A DNA stretch of 64,000 nt from Bacillus pumilus (GTDB lineage Bacteria > Bacillota > Bacilli > Bacillales > Bacillaceae): positions 205,827 through 269,826 of the forward strand of contig MKZN01000004.1 in assembly GCA_001938995.1 (NCBI GenBank), in the 5' to 3' direction. Each line of letters starts with the position of its first letter. The first letter of the stretch is position 1. The notes below the pieces were generated by a model. It did no database searches and had not been told where the DNA came from. It saw only the letters and a program-made list of their open reading frames with translations. Position numbers and translations under genes: made by a program. Below, one piece after another: positions 15,904 through 26,815 of this stretch.

Positions 15904-17031
15904 TTATCGAATCGCACAACGGTTTGGACCAATTTCCATGTCACGCTGTGCTTCCTCGTCTGGATTCAGCTTCCCCATATTGGTATACCGAATGTCTCGA
16001 TAAGCGTTTGGCTGTGCAGGGAGATGCTGCGTGACCATTTGTCTAAATACGTCTTCATCTTCAATGTTCAGCCCGTGATTTTCTTCAAACAAAGCGCCTA
16101 GCTCCTTCCAAACGCTCCCGTCTTCATTAAGCTCTTCCACGATCATAAAATGTGCAGGCAGCACAATCAATTCCGTCGAAAGCGCCGTATATCGTGTATA
16201 AAGAGTTTCCCTCAAATCACCTACCCAGTCCTCCGCCATACCGGCTAGATCAGGTCGTCCGATCGAATCAATGAACAAAATATCGCCTGAAAGGAGATAT
16301 TGGCCGTCTACGATAAAAGAGGTTGAACCAATCGTATGGCCCGGTGAATAAAGTGCGTGAATATCAATCTCCGCCGCTCCAATCGTCACACGCTGTCCTT
16401 CTTCAAGATGATTGTACTCAAACGTCACCTCTTCGGCGTCTTTTGGCGGCAGCCAGTAGATGGCGCTAGTCTGTTCAGCCAGCTTTTTCCCGCCAGAAAT
16501 ATGGTCCGCATGAAGGTGCGTATCAAACACATGTGTCACCGTGACATGATGCTTTTTAGCAAATTGCGTATAGACCTCCGTCATTCTAGCTGCATCAATA
16601 ATCGCAGCTTCCCCATTCGACATGATCATATAGGACAAGCACCCCTTGCCCATTCTCACAAATTGGTACAACTCTCCACTGCCAGTTAAATCACCTATCT
16701 TCACTGGCTCTAAATGCTCACTCCATGCCTTCATTCCGCCTTGCAAATAATGGACCGTTCTGCCTGCCTCTGACAGCATCTCTGCCACTATAATAGAGGA
16801 GCCTTCTTTAGCACAAACCACCAGTACATCTAGGTCATCCGGTACGTTCTCCACCATATCCTCTACGCCATCAAGTAGCTCAAAGTAAGGTACATTTAAA
16901 TATTCAACGGCTTTCCCTTCAATCTTCCAGTCCTGCACATCTGATTCGTTTCGTACATCTAACAAAAAGAGAGGCTCTTTATTGATGATCTTTTTTGTTA
17001 ACTGTTCTGCTGTCATTGCTTTTATAGTCAT
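15904..17031 (-). CDS. yrkH: Rhodanese/metallo-beta-lactamase persulfide dioxygenase-like protein (YrkH)
   Basis: From [10 protein letters not shown] the protein has 375 residues: an N-terminal rhodanese domain ([22 protein letters not shown] replaces the classical loop with Cys in VCA) followed by a metallo-beta-lactamase domain with [11 protein letters not shown] (about 177-187), HTIGSTSF and [14 protein letters not shown], typical of ETHE1-like enzymes that oxidise glutathione/bacillithiol persulfide to sulfite. The order rhodanese-then-MBL is that of YrkH. A longer frame start at 17058 overlaps yrkF and is less likely. Confidence 0.9.
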   Translation of the reverse strand: MTIKAMTAEQLTKKIINKEPLFLLDVRNESDVQDWKIEGKAVEYLNVPYFELLDGVEDMVENVPDDLDVLVVCAKEGSSIIVAEMLSEAGRTVHYLQGGMKAWSEHLEPVKIGDLTGSGELYQFVRMGKGCLSYMIMSNGEAAIIDAARMTEVYTQFAKKHHVTVTHVFDTHLHADHISGGKKLAEQTSAIYWLPPKDAEEVTFEYNHLEEGQRVTIGAAEIDIHALYSPGHTIGSTSFIVDGQYLLSGDILFIDSIGRPDLAGMAEDWVGDLRETLYTRYTALSTELIVLPAHFMIVEELNEDGSVWKELGALFEENHGLNIEDEDVFRQMVTQHLPAQPNAYRDIRYTNMGKLNPDEEAQRDMEIGPNRCAIR

Positions 17032-17035
17032 CGTT

Positions 17036-17608
17036 TCATTCAGCTCCTTTTTTCTCAATCTTTCCTGTCCAGCTATTCATACCTGGCACTACATTGATCA
17101 ATTGATGAAACCCTTTTTCTTTTAACTTTTGTGCCGCCAATTCACTTCTTCTGCCCGAATGACAAATGACGTAAATGAGCGTCTCTCTATTCAATTCTTC
17201 AGCACGGTGCTCAATCTCACCAAGCGGAATATGAACAGCTCCAGGGATGTGTCCTCCCTCATATTCATCTAGCTCCCTTACATCTAAAATAAATAAATCC
17301 AGATCATCTTCTACCTTCTGTTGGAATGTGTGCAATGACATTTCTGAAATCATGGATTGGTCTTCCTCCTCTTTGATGCCGCCCTTACGTATATAATGGC
17401 GCAACACATTTCCTTCTACTTCTGTTCCTAAAAATTCGTGACCAGCGCTTTTCGCCCAAGCCTCAAGATCGGCTTTTGACCCTCTATCTGTTGCTTGAAT
17501 TTCTAAAACATCTCCTGGTGTTAGTTCATTCATTTGCTTTTTCGTTTTGACAATTGGCATTGGGCACGCAAGCCCTTTTGCGTCTAATGTCTTAGTTGGT
17601 TGCTGCAT
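17036..17608 (-). CDS. yrkF: TusA-rhodanese fusion protein (YrkF)
   Basis: From [20 protein letters not shown] the protein has 190 residues. Residues 1-75 are a TusA domain (carrier Cys near 14) and about 95-185 a rhodanese domain with active-site loop [19 protein letters not shown] precedes the start. The fusion puts a sulfur donor and carrier on one chain, as in B. subtilis YrkF (185 residues). It lies 5 nt from yrkH. Confidence 0.92.
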   Translation of the reverse strand: MQQPTKTLDAKGLACPMPIVKTKKQMNELTPGDVLEIQATDRGSKADLEAWAKSAGHEFLGTEVEGNVLRHYIRKGGIKEEEDQSMISEMSLHTFQQKVEDDLDLFILDVRELDEYEGGHIPGAVHIPLGEIEHRAEELNRETLIYVICHSGRRSELAAQKLKEKGFHQLINVVPGMNSWTGKIEKKGAE

Positions 17609-17654
17609 GTCATGTCCTCCTTCATATAGGGGCGGGGGTATGTTTTTGACCATA

Positions 17655-18014
17655 TTAATCCCTTGAACGCCAAGCGTTCATACCACCCTTGATATTTGTA
17701 ATATGAGTGAAACCTTGCTTCTTCAATATTTTTGCTGCCTGCATGCTCCTCATGCCGCTTTGACACATGACATATACTTCTTCGTTCTTTTTAAGCTGAT
17801 GAGCTTGTTCGTTTATGTGAGACAATGGGATATTTTGAAATCCTTTCAAATGGCTTATTTGGAACTCTTCAGGAGAACGTACATCAATCAACTGTTGTGC
17901 ATTGTTCAGATTTGATTTCACGTCCGCTGCATCGACTTGTTTCACGCCTCGTACCGGAAGAAATCGGCTCACAACCAAACTGATTACGATGATCAATAAA
18001 AACGTTTGAATCAT
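17655..18014 (-). CDS. Membrane-anchored rhodanese
   Basis: A 119-residue protein with an N-terminal membrane helix (FLLIIVISLVVSRFLPV, about 4-20) and one rhodanese domain ending in the active loop MCQSGMRSMQAAKIL (Cys near 85). It follows yrkE by 14 nt and belongs to the same operon; it may collect sulfane sulfur at the membrane. It could correspond to the YqhL/YrkG type; I leave the symbol open. Confidence 0.88.
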   Translation of the reverse strand: MIQTFLLIIVISLVVSRFLPVRGVKQVDAADVKSNLNNAQQLIDVRSPEEFQISHLKGFQNIPLSHINEQAHQLKKNEEVYVMCQSGMRSMQAAKILKKQGFTHITNIKGGMNAWRSRD

Positions 18015-18028
18015 ATGTCATCACCTCA

Positions 18029-18514
18029 TTAGATAAATAAATTCACATTCCCGATTTCAGCGTCAGCTAAGTAAGCGGCTACACCGGCATATTGAATGTC
18101 AGATAATAATTCTTTCTCCTGTAAGCCTAAAAGATCCATCGTCATCGTACATGCAACAAGATTTATATTCTGCTCCTTCGCCATATCAATGAGTTGCGGC
18201 AAAGTCATCGCATGGTGTTTTTTGATGACATGCTTGATCATCTTCGGTCCCATTCCAGCGAAATTCATTTTTGACAGCCCCATTCGATCAGCACCTTGAG
18301 GCATCATGCGCCCAAACATTTTTTCCAAAAAGCCTTTCTTCACTGGCACCATTTCTTCCTTCCGCAAAGCATTCAATCCCCAAAAGGTATGAAAAATGGT
18401 CACCTCATGATCATAGGCAGCTGCACCATTTGCAATAATATAAGCCGCCATCGCTTTATCATAATCTCCACTAAATAAAACAATCGTCGTTCGTTTCTTC
18501 TGTTCTTCCATCAT
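18029..18514 (-). CDS. yrkE: DsrE-like peroxiredoxin-fold sulfur relay protein (YrkE)
   Basis: A 161-residue DsrE/F family protein. Features are an N-terminal Rossmann-like stretch (TTIVLFSGDYDKAMAAYIIA), an F-W-G segment (HTFWGLNALR), the mid region PQGADRMGLSKMN and the conserved NLVACTMTMDLLG with the sulfur-acceptor Cys near 122. It is the first gene of the yrk operon behind the CstR-type operators. Confidence 0.9.
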   Translation of the reverse strand: MMEEQKKRTTIVLFSGDYDKAMAAYIIANGAAAYDHEVTIFHTFWGLNALRKEEMVPVKKGFLEKMFGRMMPQGADRMGLSKMNFAGMGPKMIKHVIKKHHAMTLPQLIDMAKEQNINLVACTMTMDLLGLQEKELLSDIQYAGVAAYLADAEIGNVNLFI

Positions 18515-18527
18515 GCTCCTCCTTATT

Positions 18528-18597
18528 CTAATTACACCCCCAGGGGTATATTGTGATCAAAAAATATATACATATACCGGTAAGGGTATACTATAAC
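18528..18597 (-). promoter_or_regulatory. CstR/CsoR-type operator pair upstream of yrkE
   Basis: Two near-palindromic GC-centred sites surrounded by A/T, ACCCCCAGGGGTATA (18534-18548) and ATACCGGTAAGGGTATAC (18575-18592), resemble the ATACCC..GGGTAT operators of CsoR-family repressors. They lie just upstream of the operon start. Confidence 0.65.
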
Positions 18598-18638
18598 AAG
18601 TAAAAAAATTCGTCAACCTCCAAAGGCTGAGGAATTTC

Positions 18639-18899
18639 TTACCGGCTTTTTACCAAGAGTTCGACCGCTTCTTTCACAAGATTCTCTGTATCCTTCCCTT
18701 GCTCAAGACTTTCACGGACACATTGTTCAAGGTTTGTACTCACAATGACACCCATCGCTCGGTCAATTGCATTGCGTGATGCAGATAGCTGCGTGACCAC
18801 TTCACGGCAATCCTTCCCTTGCTCCATCATGGCAAGAACACCTTTAATCTGTCCCTCAATTCGGCGAAGACGGTTCTTCATCTGTTGATTATACTCCAC
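18639..18899 (-). CDS. yrkD: CsoR-family persulfide-sensing repressor, CstR-like (YrkD)
   Basis: An 86-residue DUF156 four-helix protein. The GTG start (MEYNQQMKNRLRRIEGQIKG) is supported by AAAGGAG 9 nt upstream. Cys lies in GKDCREV and in NLEQCVRE; the copper-ligand His of CsoR is absent (Asn instead), the pattern of the persulfide sensor CstR. It sits next to, and on the same strand as, the yrk sulfur operon, whose operators it should bind. Confidence 0.9.
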   Translation of the reverse strand: MEYNQQMKNRLRRIEGQIKGVLAMMEQGKDCREVVTQLSASRNAIDRAMGVIVSTNLEQCVRESLEQGKDTENLVKEAVELLVKSR

Positions 18900-18934
18900 G
18901 TACAAACACTCCTTTCTATTCATCATATGATCAG

Positions 18935-18957
18935 ATAATATACCCTTAGAGGTATTT
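18935..18957 (-). promoter_or_regulatory. CstR-type operator upstream of yrkD
   Basis: ATATACCCTTAGAGGTATTTA contains the inverted ATACC..GGTAT pattern seen before yrkE, suggesting autoregulation. Confidence 0.5.
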
Positions 18958-19057
18958 AGTCAATCATGATCATTCATTTAAAACTGAAAATAATTGCATA
19001 TTCATCAAACCTTTGATAAAAAGAAGAGAACATTTCTTTAGAAAAAGGAGAAGTCAC

Positions 19058-19567
19058 ATGACCTTATATCATTATATTGCCGCAAACAAGGAGCTTCCAC
19101 TTGGTAGCTTTGGACTAAATCCAACATACAAACCTATCTCTGAACTCAATCCCAACATGAGTAATTACGTTCAATTGAAAGGGGAAAAATATCAAAAAGG
19201 GGATCAGCTGATAGAAGTATATGAAACCGAAGAAGACTTCAACGGCATCTACATTGATAAACCAGATCCCCACTACGAAGCGGCAGTTAGAGACAAATTG
19301 ACACATCCCTATATTTATCAACTAGAGATCATCCTGTCCCTACGCCCCCTGTTTCTTTTCATTGAAAAACATCTGTCAAAAGGGGACACCATCGAAATCT
19401 ATTCTTGTTTAAACGATGAGGAATCGAAAGAAAAAGATGACCGATTAGACACTGAAATTGACCTAGCTCAAATGCGCTTTGGGAAACATATATATTTTAA
19501 AAAGATAGACGAACTCATTCACATGTTTGATTTAGAAGACAAGCAATATGTGTTGGTGAAGAAGTAG
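19058..19567 (+). CDS. Conserved hypothetical cytoplasmic protein
   Basis: The ATG behind AAAAGGAGAAGTCAC gives 169 residues starting MTLYHYIAANKELPLGSFG. It is soluble, acidic and rich in aromatic residues, with a beta-rich N-terminus (YQKGDQLIEVYETEEDFNGIYI) and a Lys/Asp-rich end. I recognise no domain. It is a single-gene unit followed by a strong hairpin. Confidence 0.8.
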   Translation: MTLYHYIAANKELPLGSFGLNPTYKPISELNPNMSNYVQLKGEKYQKGDQLIEVYETEEDFNGIYIDKPDPHYEAAVRDKLTHPYIYQLEIILSLRPLFLFIEKHLSKGDTIEIYSCLNDEESKEKDDRLDTEIDLAQMRFGKHIYFKKIDELIHMFDLEDKQYVLVKK

Positions 19568-19615
19568 GGGAGATCGAAGTGAAGAAGGTGACGACACTTT
19601 CTTCTTGTGCGAGTC

Positions 19616-19650
19616 CTATTTGAGCGGATAGGATTCATCCGCTCAAATAG
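19616..19650 (+). terminator. Terminator of the 169-residue hypothetical gene
   Basis: The perfect 14-bp arms CTATTTGAGCGGAT and ATCCGCTCAAATAG enclose AGGATTC, followed by TTGTAT. Confidence 0.75.
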
Positions 19651-19869
19651 TTGTATCTTAGAATCAGAATCATTTAACACCCATATCCCATAAAACAATA
19701 TTTAAAGACTCCACATTGACCCCGATCACTAAACAAAGCAATGTTCATTATTTTACATATTTCAGGTGAATTACACAAAAGATAGTACATACCCCAATTT
19801 GAATGGATGTAAATATCCAATAGAGATAAGATATTTTATATGAACAAATATGATAGAAGCAGGTGACCC

Positions 19870-21933
19870 ATGTCAAACAACCAAACACCCAACTCACTCA
19901 TCAAAGAAAAATCGCCTTACCTCCTTCAACACGCATACAACCCTGTTCACTGGTACCCATGGGGCGACAAAGCATTTGAAAAAGCGAAACGAGAAAACAA
20001 ACCAGTTCTTGTCAGCATTGGTTATGCCACTTGTCACTGGTGCCACGTCATGGCCCACGAAACCTTTGAAGATCATGAAGTCGCTGCCATCTTAAATGAA
20101 CACTTTGTCTCAATTAAAGTTGATCGTGAGGAACGTCCGGATATTGATTCCATGTATATGTCTGTTTGCCAGATGATGACAGGACAAGGCGGCTGGCCAC
20201 TGAATGTATTTATTACACCTGACCAAAAGCCTTTTTATGCGGGGACATATTTCCCAAAGAGAAGTGCCTACGGCCGCCCAGGTTTCATCGAGGCATTGAC
20301 TCAATTGCTCGATGCTTATCACCATGACCGTGATCATATCGAGTCTTTGGCGGAGAAAGCGACTAACAACCTACGGATTAAAGCAGCAGGTCAGACTGAA
20401 AATACACTTTCCCAAGACGTTATTCATCAAGCCTATTACCAGCTCATGAGCAGCTTTGATACGCTATATGGCGGATTCGGCTCTGCCCCGAAATTCCCCG
20501 CTCCTCATATGCTCACGTTCCTGATGCGCTATTACGAATGGACAGGGCAGGAAAATGCGTTATATGCGGTGACAAAAACGTTAGACGGCATGGCAAATGG
20601 CGGCATCTACGACCATATTGGCTCAGGTTTTTCCCGTTATTCGACGGATGAAAAATGGCTAGTGCCACATTTTGAAAAGATGCTATATGATAATGCCCTG
20701 CTAATAGAGGCTTATACTGAAGCCTTTCAGCTCACCCAAAACCCATTTTACAGAAAGATCGTTGACCATCTGATCCAATTTGTGAAACAAGACATGATGA
20801 GTCATGATGGGTCGTTTTATTCAGCGATAGATGCTGACTCTGAAGGGAAAGAAGGACAATTTTATGTCTGGTCAAAAGATGAGATCATGACCCAATTAGG
20901 AGACGACCTTGGGGCTTTGTTTTGTGCCGTTTATCACATCACAGAAGAAGGAAATTTTGAAGGCTTGAATATCCCTCATACGATGTCAACTTCATTCGAT
21001 GACATCAAATCGTCATTTGCACTCAATGAAGAAACCCTTCAGTCCAAGCTACAATCTGCTCGCCGCATCTTGCAATCCGTCAGGCAGCAACGTACAGCGC
21101 CGCTTGTGGATGACAAGGTGCTCACATCCTGGAATGCGCTGATGATCTCTGCACTTGCCAAAGCAGGGCGTGTCTTTCAGGCAGAAGAGGCAATCAACAT
21201 GGCAAAGAAGGCGATGTCTTTTCTAGAAACACACCTCGTCCAACATGATCGGCTCATGGTCCGCTACAGAGAAGGGGACGTAAAGCATCTGGGCTTTATC
21301 GAGGATTATGCGCATATGCTCTCAGCTTATATGTCTTTATACGAAGCAACCTTTGACCTAGATTGGCTGACAAAAGCCACAGCCGCTGCTGAAAACATGT
21401 TTGAGCTGTTTTGGGACGAGGAAATAGGGGGCTTTTTCTTCTCGGGATCAGATGCAGAAGCGCTCATCGTTCGGGAAAAAGAAGTGTATGACGGAGCTAT
21501 GCCTTCTGGTAACAGTACAGCACTCAAACAGCTCCTCACGCTAAGTAGAATGATTGGACGGCAAGACTGGATAGAGAAGCTAGAGAAGATGTTCAAAGCT
21601 TTTTACATCGATGTCTCTTCCTACCCAAGCGGACACACAGCCTTTTTACAAGGATTATTGAGTCAATGTGCCACCAAACGAGAAATCATCATTCTCGGGA
21701 AAAATGATGACCGTGACAAAGAGGAGATTCTAAGGGCTCTTCGGCAACGGTTCATGCCTTTTGACATCATATTGACCGCTGAAACAGGGCAGGACCTAGA
21801 ACAAATCGCACCCTATGCAAAAGATTACAAAACGATCGACGGCAGTACCACCGTGTATATTTGTGAAAACTACAGCTGCCGCCAGCCTATCACCAATATG
21901 GACGAGGCGATGGAACAATTATTCCATTCTTGA
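19870..21933 (+). CDS. yyaL: Thioredoxin-domain/six-hairpin protein YyaL (SSP411 family)
   Basis: A 687-residue cytoplasmic protein: N-terminal thioredoxin-like domain with the family motif [14 protein letters not shown] (about 56-69), then an (alpha/alpha)6 barrel resembling N-acylglucosamine 2-epimerases (about 200-600) with [42 protein letters not shown] and [13 protein letters not shown]. The length equals that of B. subtilis YyaL. The catalytic role is not established. It is transcribed alone from AT-rich upstream sequence; AGCAGGTG serves as Shine-Dalgarno. Confidence 0.93.
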   Translation: MSNNQTPNSLIKEKSPYLLQHAYNPVHWYPWGDKAFEKAKRENKPVLVSIGYATCHWCHVMAHETFEDHEVAAILNEHFVSIKVDREERPDIDSMYMSVCQMMTGQGGWPLNVFITPDQKPFYAGTYFPKRSAYGRPGFIEALTQLLDAYHHDRDHIESLAEKATNNLRIKAAGQTENTLSQDVIHQAYYQLMSSFDTLYGGFGSAPKFPAPHMLTFLMRYYEWTGQENALYAVTKTLDGMANGGIYDHIGSGFSRYSTDEKWLVPHFEKMLYDNALLIEAYTEAFQLTQNPFYRKIVDHLIQFVKQDMMSHDGSFYSAIDADSEGKEGQFYVWSKDEIMTQLGDDLGALFCAVYHITEEGNFEGLNIPHTMSTSFDDIKSSFALNEETLQSKLQSARRILQSVRQQRTAPLVDDKVLTSWNALMISALAKAGRVFQAEEAINMAKKAMSFLETHLVQHDRLMVRYREGDVKHLGFIEDYAHMLSAYMSLYEATFDLDWLTKATAAAENMFELFWDEEIGGFFFSGSDAEALIVREKEVYDGAMPSGNSTALKQLLTLSRMIGRQDWIEKLEKMFKAFYIDVSSYPSGHTAFLQGLLSQCATKREIIILGKNDDRDKEEILRALRQRFMPFDIILTAETGQDLEQIAPYAKDYKTIDGSTTVYICENYSCRQPITNMDEAMEQLFHS

Positions 21934-22084
21934 GTTGTCATATGATGACTGCCAGAAGACAAAATGAGGACAAACAGTTCAAAAAAATGTCAATCCGCTA
22001 ACAATTCGTCTAAATGGTTTTATTTTTCCTCTAAAACGGTTAGAATGCGCACTAGATGTTCTCATACCGAAGGGAGAGAAATTG

Positions 22085-22855
22085 ATGAAAAAGGTATCTT
22101 ATACACTCATCGCTTGTTTGTTATCTGTTGGGCTAGCCGCCTGCTCATCTAATGATGCAAAACAGGATCAGCCAAACGATTCAGCCAAGAACAATGAAAC
22201 TTCACAGGCGGATCAAAAAGAACAGCAAAAGCAAATGGAAGAGATGCAAAAGAAATTAGACGCACAAAAAATGGATGATAAAAAAATCGTAGCGACCGTC
22301 AACAAAGACAAAATCACAGGCAGTGAATACAATAGCGCATTATCAACAATTCAAGGTCAGCTTCAACAAACTGGGCAAGACCCCACCTCTAAAGATGGTG
22401 CAAAAGAAGTCAAGAAACAAACCATCGATGCGCTCGTCGGTCAACAGCTGATCCTACAAGATGCTGAGAAAAAAGGCTTCAAAGCTTCTGATGATCAAGT
22501 AGACAAACAACTAAAAGAAGAAAAGAAACAATTTAAAGACAACGCGCAATTTGAAGAAGCACTCAAACAGAGCGGACTCACAATGGATCAGCTAAAAGCT
22601 GATATTGCCGACAGCATCAAATATAGCCAATATGTCGATAAAGAAATCAAAGCTTCCTCTGTCTCTGAACAAGACGTCAAAGCCTACTATGACCAATACG
22701 CTGAACAAATGAAAAAACAAAAGCAAAAAGCACCAGCATACAAAGACATCAAATCACAAATAAAAAAACAGCTAGAATCTCAAGAAAAGCAGAAAGAAGT
22801 ACAAAAGGAAATTGAATCACTAAAGAAATCTGCGAACATTGAGATCTCTATTTAA
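22085..22855 (+). CDS. SurA N-terminal-like lipoprotein chaperone
   Basis: A 256-residue lipoprotein. The signal peptide MKKVSYTLIACLLSVGLAAC ends in lipobox LAAC (Cys 20), giving a lipid-anchored extracytoplasmic protein. A Gln/Lys-rich linker is followed by a SurA/PrsA-like N-terminal fold (VNKDKITGSEYNSALSTIQ, TIDALVGQQLILQDAEKKGF) but no parvulin PPIase domain. It thus resembles truncated PrsA-like chaperones of Bacillus. GGGAGAGAAATTG precedes the ATG; a TTG one codon earlier is possible. Confidence 0.88.
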   Translation: MKKVSYTLIACLLSVGLAACSSNDAKQDQPNDSAKNNETSQADQKEQQKQMEEMQKKLDAQKMDDKKIVATVNKDKITGSEYNSALSTIQGQLQQTGQDPTSKDGAKEVKKQTIDALVGQQLILQDAEKKGFKASDDQVDKQLKEEKKQFKDNAQFEEALKQSGLTMDQLKADIADSIKYSQYVDKEIKASSVSEQDVKAYYDQYAEQMKKQKQKAPAYKDIKSQIKKQLESQEKQKEVQKEIESLKKSANIEISI

Positions 22856-22863
22856 TTCGATGA

Positions 22864-22890
22864 GAAATCCGCCATTGTGTGCGGATTTTT
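22864..22890 (+). terminator. Terminator of the lipoprotein gene
   Basis: GAAATCCGC and GCGGATTTTTTT form a short stem with a strong U-tract directly after the stop codon. Confidence 0.85.
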
Positions 22891-22977
22891 TTCATCACTT
22901 CTTAAATGAATTTTCCAAAATAATGACAAAAGCCTCATCATAAACTTCTCTTTCATCCGATATGATGGGAGTACAAA

Positions 22978-22991
22978 AGAAAGCGCTATCA
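22978..22991 (+). promoter_or_regulatory. Probable cre site upstream of glpT
   Basis: AGAAAGCGCTATCA matches the CcpA-site pattern TGWNANCGNTNWCA at all but the first position and lies about 90 bp before the glpT start. A candidate -10 (TATGAT) is at 22961-22966. glp genes are catabolite-repressed in B. subtilis. Confidence 0.6.
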
Positions 22992-23079
22992 ATCTTTTGT
23001 CTCTGAAAAAGTACAAGATCGTTTGCAGATCTCATCCTTTTTCTTCAGTTAATCGGACATCTACAAGAGGAGGTTCTTT

Positions 23080-24414
23080 ATGTTGAAATGGTTTAAACCT
23101 GCTCCGCATATCGACAGGCTCGATGATGCCAAGACAGACGAGACCTATAAACGGTTACGTCTACAAGTCTTTTTAGGGATCTTTATCGGGTATGCGGGCT
23201 ACTATTTGTTGCGCAAAAATTTCGCGTTTGCCATCCCTTATTTACAGGAGGAAGGATTCACGAAAAGTGAATTAGGCTTTGTGCTAGCAGCTGTCTCCAT
23301 TGCCTATGGCTTTAGTAAATTCATCATGGGCATAATCTCGGATCGCTGTAACCCTAGATATTTTCTAGCCACAGGACTCTTTATATCCGCCATTATCAAT
23401 ATCCTATTTGTCTCATTTCCATGGGTGACTTCAAGTGTTTGGATCATGTTTTTATTTATGTTTTTAAATGGCTGGTTCCAAGGAATGGGATGGCCCCCAT
23501 GCGGACGGACAATGGCGCATTGGTTTTCAATCAGTGAACGTGGAACGAAAATGTCCATATGGAATGTCGCTCACAATATCGGCGGGGGCATACTCGCACC
23601 ACTTATCACGTTAGGCATCGTCCTGTTTGCGACCTGGAAAAGCATCTTTTTCTTCCCGGCCATCATTGCCATTATCGTTTCTTTTGTCATCATTCTTCTC
23701 GTACGGGACACCCCGCAATCCGCTGGTCTTCCGCCAATCGAAGAATACCGAAATGACTATCCAGCACAACATTATGAGGATCAAGAAAAAGAATTAAAAG
23801 TCAAAGAAATCTTATTTAAATATGTACTGAACAATAAATTTCTTTGGTACATCGCCATTGCCAATGTCTTTGTGTATTTCGTTCGTTATGGCGTCGTGGA
23901 CTGGGCACCTACCTATTTAACAGAAGCAAAAGGCTTTTCACCAGAGGATTCACGCTGGTCTTACTTCCTATATGAATATGCAGGCATCCCGGGTACATTG
24001 CTGTGCGGTTGGATCAGTGACCGCTTCTTCAGAAGCCGCCGCGCGCCAGCAGGGGTGATCTTTATGGTCGGCGTGTTGATTGCAGTACTCATTTACTGGC
24101 TAAACCCAGCTGGCAATCCAATGGTGGATAACATCGCCCTCATCAGCATCGGCTTTTTGATTTACGGACCTGTCATGCTAATTGGGCTGCAAGCGATCGA
24201 CCTCGCTCCTAAAAAAGCAGCTGGTACCGCAGCCGGACTGACTGGCTTCTTCGGCTATATTGGTGGATCTGCTTTTGCCAATGCCATGATGGGCGTAGTA
24301 GTTGATCACTATGACTGGACGGGAGGGTTTATTTTACTCATCGGTTCATGTGTGCTAGCGATCGTTTTCCTAGCCATGACTTGGAATACTGGCAAACGTG
24401 TAGAGCAAGCTTAA
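23080..24414 (+). CDS. glpT: Glycerol-3-phosphate:phosphate antiporter GlpT
   Basis: A 444-residue MFS organophosphate:Pi antiporter with 12 helices. Family stretches are visible: [26 protein letters not shown]-like loop [23 protein letters not shown] (about 150-172) and [37 protein letters not shown] lies 8 nt before the ATG. It is co-transcribed with glpQ 92 bp downstream. In B. subtilis glpTQ is induced by glycerol-3-phosphate through GlpP antitermination; the leader here (22992-23070) contains only short inverted repeats, so that control is not proven by sequence. Confidence 0.96.
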   Translation: MLKWFKPAPHIDRLDDAKTDETYKRLRLQVFLGIFIGYAGYYLLRKNFAFAIPYLQEEGFTKSELGFVLAAVSIAYGFSKFIMGIISDRCNPRYFLATGLFISAIINILFVSFPWVTSSVWIMFLFMFLNGWFQGMGWPPCGRTMAHWFSISERGTKMSIWNVAHNIGGGILAPLITLGIVLFATWKSIFFFPAIIAIIVSFVIILLVRDTPQSAGLPPIEEYRNDYPAQHYEDQEKELKVKEILFKYVLNNKFLWYIAIANVFVYFVRYGVVDWAPTYLTEAKGFSPEDSRWSYFLYEYAGIPGTLLCGWISDRFFRSRRAPAGVIFMVGVLIAVLIYWLNPAGNPMVDNIALISIGFLIYGPVMLIGLQAIDLAPKKAAGTAAGLTGFFGYIGGSAFANAMMGVVVDHYDWTGGFILLIGSCVLAIVFLAMTWNTGKRVEQA

Positions 24415-24506
24415 TGAAAATCACATAAAAGATTTATATCCGCCCAATATGCCCTTTACATCTATTTTTTATGATAGAGGCAGTTACCGTAAAAGGAGGA
24501 TGAAAT

Positions 24507-25388
24507 ATGAAGAAAAGCAGATTACTTGCTTTCGTGTTGCTCTCTTTTGCTTTACTGTCTTTTGCGTGGGTGCCAACAACCCTATCGGCACATGAAAATC
24601 TTTTATCTCCAGATCGCATATTGACCGTTGCCCATCGCGGAGCATCAGGGTATGCACCAGAGCATACCCTGGCTGCCTACCAGCTCGCTACAAAGATGAA
24701 TGCAGATTACCTCGAACTTGACCTTCAAATGACAAAGGACGGACACCTCATCGTCATGCATGATGAAACCGTTGACCGCACCACAAACGGCACAGGCTGG
24801 GTCAAAGACCTCACCCTTGCAGAAATCAAACGACTGGATGCTGGCACATGGTTTAATGAAGCCTATCCCGACAGACAAAACACCCACTATACTGGACAAC
24901 GAGTACTTACACTAGATGAAGTCCTGCGTTATTTCGGTAAACGAGAAAATTATTATATTGAAACAAAAAAACCAGACCTTTATCCGCAAATGGAAGAGAA
25001 ACTATTGGCCACCTTAAAAAAACATCACCTACTCGGGAAACATAGTAGAAAAGGGCAGGTCATCATCCAATCGTTCAGTCAAGACAGCCTGTTAAAACTA
25101 CAGCAGCTAGCCCCACATGTTCCAAAAGTGCAGTTATTAGACAGAGACCAAATGGCGTCCATTACAGACGACCAGCTCAATTGGATCAAAAAATACGCGG
25201 TAGGTATCGGACCAAACTTTAGAGCATTAACGCCTGAGAACGTGAAGCAAGTAAGAAGCCACGGGCTCCTCCTCCATCCATATACGGTGAACAACGAAGC
25301 CGACATGACACGCCTTCTGCAATATGGGATCACTGGTCTTTTCACCAACTTCCCAGATGTGTTTCAGCGTGTAAAAACCTCCATGTAA
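24507..25388 (+). CDS. glpQ: Secreted glycerophosphodiester phosphodiesterase GlpQ
   Basis: A 293-residue protein with Sec signal peptide (MKKSRLLAFVLLSFALLSFAW..., cleavage near LSA-HE at 30). The GDPD barrel shows AHRGASGYAPEHT (catalytic His), LELDLQMTKDGHLIVMHD (metal/catalytic Glu, Asp and second His) and YIETKKP. It releases glycerol-3-phosphate from glycerophosphodiesters and wall teichoic acid outside the cell, for import by GlpT upstream. Confidence 0.96.
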   Translation: MKKSRLLAFVLLSFALLSFAWVPTTLSAHENLLSPDRILTVAHRGASGYAPEHTLAAYQLATKMNADYLELDLQMTKDGHLIVMHDETVDRTTNGTGWVKDLTLAEIKRLDAGTWFNEAYPDRQNTHYTGQRVLTLDEVLRYFGKRENYYIETKKPDLYPQMEEKLLATLKKHHLLGKHSRKGQVIIQSFSQDSLLKLQQLAPHVPKVQLLDRDQMASITDDQLNWIKKYAVGIGPNFRALTPENVKQVRSHGLLLHPYTVNNEADMTRLLQYGITGLFTNFPDVFQRVKTSM

Positions 25389-25393
25389 ATAAC

Positions 25394-25424
25394 AAAAGCC
25401 TTGCGGTTGATCCGCAAGGCTTTC
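25394..25424. terminator. Bidirectional terminator between glpQ and ybxG
   Basis: AAAGCCTTGCGG and CCGCAAGGCTTT form a perfect 12-bp stem with a 4-nt loop between the two convergent stop codons. Confidence 0.92.
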
Positions 25425-25426
25425 TA

Positions 25427-26815
25427 TTATTCTACTGTTTGTTCAGTTGATTCTGTTTGGAGCGGTTTCCGCTTTCCAATGCCTAATGCATAAAAGCTAA
25501 TCACTACAATAACCAAGAACACAATTCCCACAATCAGAGAAATGCGCGTATCCTGATTGACGAGCATAAACACAAGAACCATTAGTAAGAAACCAATTGT
25601 TAGATAATTAGAAAATGGAGCAAATGGTAGCTTAAACGGATGCTTATCAAGCGCTGCCCCTTTTGCCTTTCTGAAGGCAATATGACTAATCAAAATCACA
25701 AACCATGGCACCATGCCTGGAAGTACACTCGCACTGTACACATACACAAAAATATTTGGTGGAGAAACATAATTCAACACAACTCCAATTGCCAAACCAA
25801 TAAGCACAGCGAATGTACCAAAATACGGTACACCATTCTTTGAGATTTTTGTGAAGAAGGCTGGCGCCTGTCCGTTAACACCTAATGTATAAAGCATACG
25901 TCCTGCACTGAAAATACCACTGTTACAGCCAGACATCGCTGCGGTAATCACAACAAAGTTAATAATCCCTGCCGCTGCAGTAATACCAATTTTCGCAAAC
26001 GTCGCCACAAATGGACTGCCAAGGCTACTCAGCTGATCCCACGGATACACAGTTACAATCACAAAGATCGCACCGATATAGAAAATCAAAATACGCCAGA
26101 TGATACTATTGATTGCACTTGTGAGCGTTTTTTGTGGATTTTGCGCCTCACCTGCTGTAATCCCAATCAGCTCTACCCCTTGATAGGCGGCTATGACAAG
26201 AGACAACGCAAACAAGAATCCAGTAAATCCACCTGTAAAGAACCCGCCATGTTCCCAAAGATTAGACAAACCGATGGCTGTTCCACCATTTCCAAATCCA
26301 AAGAAAATAATGCCTAAACCCGCAATAATCATTAAAATAATGGTCACGATCTTAATCATCGCAAACCAGAATTCAAATTCACCAAACGATTTCACCGAAA
26401 TCAAATTCGCCGCACCTAAAATAATCATCGCAATGAGACCTGGAATCCAAGCCGGTAATTCAGGGAACCAATACTTCATATAAGTCCCGACAGCAATAAT
26501 TTCAGCCATCCCGACAATCACCCACTGGAACCAGTTACTCCAAGCTGTTATATACCCCGCAAGCGGATGAATATATTTGTGCCCAAATGTAGCAAACGAT
26601 CCTGTACTTGGTTCAAGATATAACATTTCGCCCATTGCACGCATAATAAAAAAGATAAAGACCCCACACAACGCGTACGCTAGTAGAACCGATGGCCCCG
26701 TCCATTGAATGGCTTTGGCTGACCCCATAAATAAGCCAACACCAATCGTTCCGCCAAGTGCGATCATTTGAATATGCCGAGCACTTAGCCCTCTCTTTAA
26801 TTCCTGTTGAGCCAC
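25427..26815 (-). CDS. ybxG: APC-family amino acid permease (YbxG-like)
   Basis: A 462-residue APC transporter with 12 helices, starting at GTG (GGGGGAAGAAAA upstream). Signature parts are [26 protein letters not shown] (helix 1 substrate loop), [20 protein letters not shown] and [13 protein letters not shown]. The N-terminal sequence and length agree with B. subtilis YbxG, a serine/threonine permease; related AnsP-like carriers are an alternative. It is followed downstream by convergent glpQ. Confidence 0.85.
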   Translation of the reverse strand: MAQQELKRGLSARHIQMIALGGTIGVGLFMGSAKAIQWTGPSVLLAYALCGVFIFFIMRAMGEMLYLEPSTGSFATFGHKYIHPLAGYITAWSNWFQWVIVGMAEIIAVGTYMKYWFPELPAWIPGLIAMIILGAANLISVKSFGEFEFWFAMIKIVTIILMIIAGLGIIFFGFGNGGTAIGLSNLWEHGGFFTGGFTGFLFALSLVIAAYQGVELIGITAGEAQNPQKTLTSAINSIIWRILIFYIGAIFVIVTVYPWDQLSSLGSPFVATFAKIGITAAAGIINFVVITAAMSGCNSGIFSAGRMLYTLGVNGQAPAFFTKISKNGVPYFGTFAVLIGLAIGVVLNYVSPPNIFVYVYSASVLPGMVPWFVILISHIAFRKAKGAALDKHPFKLPFAPFSNYLTIGFLLMVLVFMLVNQDTRISLIVGIVFLVIVVISFYALGIGKRKPLQTESTEQTVE

